From the NCBI GenBank assembly GCA_025454975.1, contig JALONK010000023.1:1-46783 (forward strand): DNA of 46,783 nucleotides, written 5' to 3'. Positions 42,880-46,783 of the stretch are shown here, one piece after another. The stretch comes from Bacteroidia bacterium (lineage in GTDB: Bacteria; Bacteroidota; Bacteroidia; UKL13-3). Both the position numbers and the translations under genes were made by a program. Position 1 is the stretch's first letter. Each line of letters opens with the position of its first letter. A model generated the notes under the pieces. It had not been told where the DNA came from, did no database searches, and saw only the letters and a program-made list of their open reading frames with translations.

Positions 42880-44592
42880 ATGATGAAAAAAGTACTTCTT
42901 GTCATTTGTTTGGCAATAGGCATTAAAACAGTTAAGGCGCAGGAACAAAAACAAATTTCTTTGTATACTGATGAGTCAAAAACAGAGGATAAAGGTCAAC
43001 TTTCCGGGACCTTTCAAACCAACAATCAATTTTATGTGAAGGATAGTGCCATTGGTGCCAATACCTCGCAATACGAACGCGAACTTTCTTCAACTGATGC
43101 TTGGTTATTCTTAAACTACAAAACTAAAGGGTTTAATTTAAGCCTTCGTTACGATTTGTTTAACAATACACCCTTGTTTGATCCATTTGTGCCATATACA
43201 GGTTCAGGTATTGGTTTTTGGTCGGTAAGTAAAGACGTAGATAAGTTAAACATTACCATCGGGAATTTTTATGACCAGTTCGGTACAGGTATGGTGTTTA
43301 GGTCGTATGAAGACAGAAATATTGGAATTGACTTTGCCATACTTGGCGGGCGAGTGATTTATACGCCAACACCAAATACCAGAATTAAAGCATTTACCGG
43401 ACAACAAAAATTCAGGTTCGACCGACGACAATCAGTAATTAAAGGTGCAAATATTGAACATGGCATCACCCTTTTTGAAAAGATAAATTTAGAATTGGGA
43501 GGTTCGGTGGTAAATCGTACCATTGACCAAGCTACAATGAATAGTATTGCCACGATAATAAATAACTATCCTTTAGAGAAAAGGTTCGACCCAACGTATA
43601 ATGTCTTTGTATATAATATTTATAATACATTAAACATTGGAAAGTTTAAACTGTACGGTGAATATGCTTACAAAACCCCGGAGGCAATAATGTCGCCTCA
43701 ATTAATAATGTTTAAATCAGGAGGGAGTATTTACTATGGTTCCGTTTCTTATTCATCACGAGGAATTGGCATTAATGCACAATACAAACGCATTGAACGT
43801 TTTCCATTTAGGACCTCACCCTTAGAAACCAATCCTTCTCCGTCAAACCAAGCTTTGGTTAATTATTTGCCTTCCTTAACACGACAAAATACTTACCGCC
43901 TGCTTGCTCGTTATAATGCAGTGGTACAAGAGTTGGGCGAAAATGCCATGCAATTGGAGCTAACTTATAAACCGAGTAAAAAAATGCAGATTAATTTAAA
44001 CGGCTCGTTGGTTACAACACTTGATGGAGTTAATTTCAACAGAGGAGTGAATGCATTTTTATGGGATACTGAAACCCGTTTATTTGCTGAGTTGTATGGT
44101 GATGTTTCTTATAAAATTAATTCAAACCTTAAGGTGATGACCGGATTGCAGATGATTAGGTATAACCAAACTATTTTTGAATTAAAACCTTCTGAATCTG
44201 CACCTTTTGTTCGTGCCTTTACCCCGTTTGGAGAAGTCACCTACAAATTAAATAAGAAACAATCTATAAGGTATGAAATGCAATATTTGATGACAGGTCA
44301 GGATTTGGGTAATTTATTTAATGCTTTAATAGAATTTAATGTTGCACCACATTGGAGTTTTTCAATTAGTGATATGATAAATACCAAACATGGTACCTTA
44401 AATAAACCAGCTCCTGGACAATCATTTAAGCTCATTCATTATTATAATTTTTTCGCAGCTTATACCTATAAAACAACCCGGGTGACAGCCGCATACTTAA
44501 AACAAGTAGCAGGTGTAAATTGTACTGGTGGTGTTTGTCGTGTTGAACCTGCATTTAGCGGAGCACGTGTAACTGTCAGTACAAATTTTTAA
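42880..44592 (+). CDS. DUF6029 family outer-membrane protein
   Basis: 570 aa. A signal peptide (cut after TVKA) is followed by a protein composed almost wholly of alternating beta-strands (LFLNYKTKGFNLSLRYDLF, GNFYDQFGTGMVFRSYEDR), ending TVSTNF with terminal Phe, as expected for an outer-membrane barrel. The DUF6029 family is uncharacterised and often encoded next to Omp28-related proteins, as here (52 bp upstream of one). Met codons at 42880 and 42883 are both possible starts. Confidence 0.85.
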   Translation: MMKKVLLVICLAIGIKTVKAQEQKQISLYTDESKTEDKGQLSGTFQTNNQFYVKDSAIGANTSQYERELSSTDAWLFLNYKTKGFNLSLRYDLFNNTPLFDPFVPYTGSGIGFWSVSKDVDKLNITIGNFYDQFGTGMVFRSYEDRNIGIDFAILGGRVIYTPTPNTRIKAFTGQQKFRFDRRQSVIKGANIEHGITLFEKINLELGGSVVNRTIDQATMNSIATIINNYPLEKRFDPTYNVFVYNIYNTLNIGKFKLYGEYAYKTPEAIMSPQLIMFKSGGSIYYGSVSYSSRGIGINAQYKRIERFPFRTSPLETNPSPSNQALVNYLPSLTRQNTYRLLARYNAVVQELGENAMQLELTYKPSKKMQINLNGSLVTTLDGVNFNRGVNAFLWDTETRLFAELYGDVSYKINSNLKVMTGLQMIRYNQTIFELKPSESAPFVRAFTPFGEVTYKLNKKQSIRYEMQYLMTGQDLGNLFNALIEFNVAPHWSFSISDMINTKHGTLNKPAPGQSFKLIHYYNFFAAYTYKTTRVTAAYLKQVAGVNCTGGVCRVEPAFSGARVTVSTNF

Positions 44593-44644
44593 CTTTGTTT
44601 CTCAACTTTTTAATTTGTTAAAGGTTAATATTAAAATAGTCAGT

Positions 44645-45577
44645 ATGATAAAACATGTTTTTAAACTAATTATTGCTTCGGCAATACTGGCAGCTTGTGA
44701 GGAAGTACCTCCTGCAATTAATTATGAAAAGGGTACCCAAACGAATGATACAACCTATATAACTTCATCTATCCCTGAAGCTCAGCCTGTGGGTGCCATC
44801 ATCGAAGATATTTCGGGTGTACAATGTGTAAATTGCCCTGATGCATCTAAAATTGTTAAAGATGTTTTGGCTGCTTTCCCGGGTAGAACCTATGCAACGG
44901 TAATGCATCCTAATGTCGCTTCATTAAGTTCTTTTGTTGCTCCTATTCGTAAGCAAGGATATGAAAGTAAATATGATTTTCGAACGCAGGATGCTACCAA
45001 CATTTTAAATTTGGTTGGTATGCCTAATTCACTGCCTCGTGGTTATGTTAACCGAAGGTTGTTTCCCGGTGCTACAAATGGCAGGTTATTAGGTAGAGAA
45101 GAATGGTATGCACGTACACAGCAGGTTTTACAAGGCTCAACCCCGGTTAATATTGAATTGGAAAATACGGAATTTAACCAAGCAACCAGAAAAGGTAAAC
45201 TTAAAATCAAACTTACCTACACTGCTGATGTAAGTCAAAAACATTTACTCACTATTTTATTGGTTGAGGATAGTATTATAGATGTTCAGGAATACCAAGA
45301 CCCGGTTACCTTTGATGTTAAATTTAATCCGAATTATGTACACATGCACATCCTACGAGATGTGATTACGAATTCTACCGGTGATCCTTTAACAAATAAT
45401 CCTGCTGTAACCTTAACACGCGGAAGGATTTTCGAAAAAGAATATGAATATACAACTGATGTTGAGTTACCGCGTATTCAGGTAGTGCCAAGGCATGCCA
45501 AATTAATCGTTATTGTACATGAAGAGCCACCTTCTATGAATATAGTACATGTTAAAGAAATTGATGTACTTAATTAA
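44645..45577 (+). CDS. Omp28-related outer-membrane lipoprotein
   Basis: About 310 aa from ATG 44645; a TTG at 44615 would spoil the signal peptide. The lipoprotein signal ends LAAC (C18, then EE). A thioredoxin-like domain carries CVNC (C61, C64) in DISGVQCVNCPDASKIV, as in Porphyromonas Omp28 relatives, and the C-terminal half is a beta-sandwich. It is surface-exposed or periplasmic, possibly with a redox or adhesive role. It is in a unit with the DUF6029 gene before it and the DUF1684 gene after it. Confidence 0.88.
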   Translation: MIKHVFKLIIASAILAACEEVPPAINYEKGTQTNDTTYITSSIPEAQPVGAIIEDISGVQCVNCPDASKIVKDVLAAFPGRTYATVMHPNVASLSSFVAPIRKQGYESKYDFRTQDATNILNLVGMPNSLPRGYVNRRLFPGATNGRLLGREEWYARTQQVLQGSTPVNIELENTEFNQATRKGKLKIKLTYTADVSQKHLLTILLVEDSIIDVQEYQDPVTFDVKFNPNYVHMHILRDVITNSTGDPLTNNPAVTLTRGRIFEKEYEYTTDVELPRIQVVPRHAKLIVIVHEEPPSMNIVHVKEIDVLN

Positions 45578-46175
45578 GAATATTGGGTTATGTCTGTTAA
45601 TAAGTTTAGCATCTTGTAACCAACAAGGAGCAGATGAAGCAGCCTATACAACGAAAGTGTTACAACTTAGGGCTAACAAGAATTATTTTTTAATGAACGA
45701 CAGGCAATCGCCTTTAACTTCAGAAGTGAAAAAAGCTTTTCCCGGTTTAGCCTACTTTCAACCCGATTGGCAATATAAAATTCCTGCAAAAGTGATATGG
45801 AATCCGGCCAAAGCCAAACCTATGCCACATACCATGGGACGAACATACGAGATGTTTCCGGTGTGTAATTTATTGCTCACCATTAATAAAATAAACCTTC
45901 AACTCGCAGCATTTACCAACAATCCAAACAGTGATACACTACAACTGTTAGTGCCTTTTAAAGATAAAACATCAGGTGCTACAACCTACGAAGGCGGGCG
46001 TTATATTGATGTAATCCTACCCGCAGGCGCAACAGAAGCCATGCTTGATTTTAATATGGCCTATCATCCGTATTGCGCCTATAATCCAGATTACAGTTGC
46101 ATGATTCCTCCTAAAGAGAATTTTATTCCCATTCCTATTGAGGCCGGAGAAAAGCTTGGTAATCAGCCGCACTAA
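45564..46175 (+). CDS. DUF1684 domain lipoprotein
   Basis: About 203 aa from ATG 45564, which gives MYLIKNIGLCLLISLASC, a clean lipoprotein signal (C18); ATG 45549 would add five residues. The C-terminal half has the DUF1684 signature: GGRYIDVILP, then LDFNMAYHPYCAYNPDYSC and a final PIEAGEKLG. The family's function is unknown. The start overlaps the end of the Omp28-related gene by 14 bp, so the two are translationally coupled. Confidence 0.86.
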   Translation: MYLIKNIGLCLLISLASCNQQGADEAAYTTKVLQLRANKNYFLMNDRQSPLTSEVKKAFPGLAYFQPDWQYKIPAKVIWNPAKAKPMPHTMGRTYEMFPVCNLLLTINKINLQLAAFTNNPNSDTLQLLVPFKDKTSGATTYEGGRYIDVILPAGATEAMLDFNMAYHPYCAYNPDYSCMIPPKENFIPIPIEAGEKLGNQPH

Positions 46176-46238
46176 ACCTCATTTAAGTATCATTGATATA
46201 CATCACGATTTAGATAAGGTCTATCTGAAAACTTCTAA

Positions 46239-46246
46239 TATCTTTG
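46239..46246 (+). promoter_or_regulatory. Putative -7 box (TATCTTTG) for lpdA
   Basis: A full TAnnTTTG match 28 bp before the lpdA ATG, the same distance as seen upstream of odhB (34 bp). No clear -33 element. Confidence 0.5.
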
Positions 46247-46274
46247 TAACCGTTTTAACAAAAAGATGTAATTT

Positions 46275-46783
46275 ATGAAATACGATGTAACCGTTATTGG
46301 TTCAGGTCCCGGCGGATATGTTGCCGCCATTCGTTTAGCTCAACTTGGATTCAAAACTGCAATCATAGAAAAGTATAATACACTTGGAGGTACATGCTTA
46401 AATGTGGGATGTATTCCTTCAAAAGCATTGTTAGATTCATCAGAACACTTTCATAATGCCTTGCATACTTTTACAACACATGGCATTGATATTAAAGGTG
46501 AAGTACAGGTGAATTTAAAACAAATGATTGAGCGCAAGAATGGTGTTGTTAAACAAACTTGTGATGGCATTGATTATTTAATGAAGAAAAATAAAATTGA
46601 TGTATTTCACGGATTAGGTTCGTTTGTAAATAAAAATACAATCAAGATAAGTGGCGAGAAAGAAACCACAATTGAAACAGATAAAGTAATTATTGCTACG
46701 GGTTCAAAACCTGCTTCTTTACCGGGTGTTGAAATTGATAAAACACGTGTTATAACAAGTACCGAAGCATTAAATATGACTGA
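46275..46783 (+). CDS. lpdA: Dihydrolipoyl dehydrogenase (E3), 3'-truncated by the window edge
   Basis: The first 169 codons are present and the frame is open to the last base. MKYDVTVIGSGPGGYVAAI is the FAD-binding GxGxxG motif. GGTCLNVGCIPSKALL carries the redox-active disulfide cysteines of the E3 family. The second ATG motif (VIIATGSKPASLPG) is also in place. It reoxidises dihydrolipoamide for the 2-oxoglutarate, pyruvate and branched-chain complexes. It is a separate transcription unit, 35 kb from odhB. Confidence 0.96.
   Translation, partial: MKYDVTVIGSGPGGYVAAIRLAQLGFKTAIIEKYNTLGGTCLNVGCIPSKALLDSSEHFHNALHTFTTHGIDIKGEVQVNLKQMIERKNGVVKQTCDGIDYLMKKNKIDVFHGLGSFVNKNTIKISGEKETTIETDKVIIATGSKPASLPGVEIDKTRVITSTEALNMT

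Noticed and set aside
1-46783. CRISPR arrays, insertion sequences with transposases, integrases, rRNA or ordinary tRNA genes
   Set aside because: Looked for on both strands; no regularly spaced repeats, transposase or integrase motifs, or complete tRNA cloverleafs were seen apart from the tmRNA.

Overview
The window comes from a Bacteroidota chromosome, most likely from the Chitinophagales/Sphingobacteriales side of the phylum (lineage is an inference). The evidence is AT-rich DNA, T9SS C-terminal sorting domains, TonB-dependent receptors paired with DUF4249 lipoproteins, FecR proteins with a DUF4974-type C-terminus, Omp28 and DUF6029 families, TAnnTTTG-type promoters and almost no Shine-Dalgarno sequences. 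Most genes concern the cell envelope.

Layout. 1-3.8 kb: the 3' part of a large T9SS-secreted beta-helix protein. 3.9-10.2 kb: a leftward set (radical SAM protein, MlaD-like MCE protein, Amidase_3) facing a rightward LptD, with their 5' ends overlapping. 10.3-11.5 kb: odhB, the E2 of 2-oxoglutarate dehydrogenase. 11.5-20.7 kb: a cell-surface-signalling locus made of an STN-containing TonB receptor, DUF4249 lipoprotein, FecR anti-sigma, ECF sigma, a small T9SS protein, a second TonB receptor without STN, and a second DUF4249 lipoprotein. A repeated GGGG-N17/18-GTC promoter lies before three of its transcription units.

20.7-30.5 kb: a tight leftward six-gene operon of response regulator, membrane HEAT-repeat protein, two processive GT2 synthases, TPR/YaiO-barrel protein and DUF4838 lipoprotein. 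Its parts list mirrors synthase-dependent exopolysaccharide machines of the Pga type, but with a phospho-receiver and a HEAT protein where one would expect c-di-GMP control. This is the best candidate for an undescribed system. 30.7-36.6 kb: DUF1573 lipoprotein, TlpA-like thioredoxin, Crp/Fnr regulator, pdxJ, a GT2, methylmalonyl-CoA epimerase and a GT39-like membrane glycosyltransferase. 36.7-40.0 kb: mfd.

40.0-41.6 kb: tmRNA (ssrA) on the minus strand, with proteolysis tag GDTQFAMAA, absent from any protein-only view. Its 3' end and terminator are duplicated 973 bp away. The two copies bracket a small cargo gene, an AlbA_2/Schlafen-type regulator with a large internal in-frame deletion. This looks like the remnant of an element that integrated at ssrA. 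41.7-46.8 kb: a PagL-like acyloxyacyl hydrolase, then DUF6029, Omp28-related and DUF1684 proteins, and the 5' part of lpdA (E3), partner of the odhB product 35 kb away.
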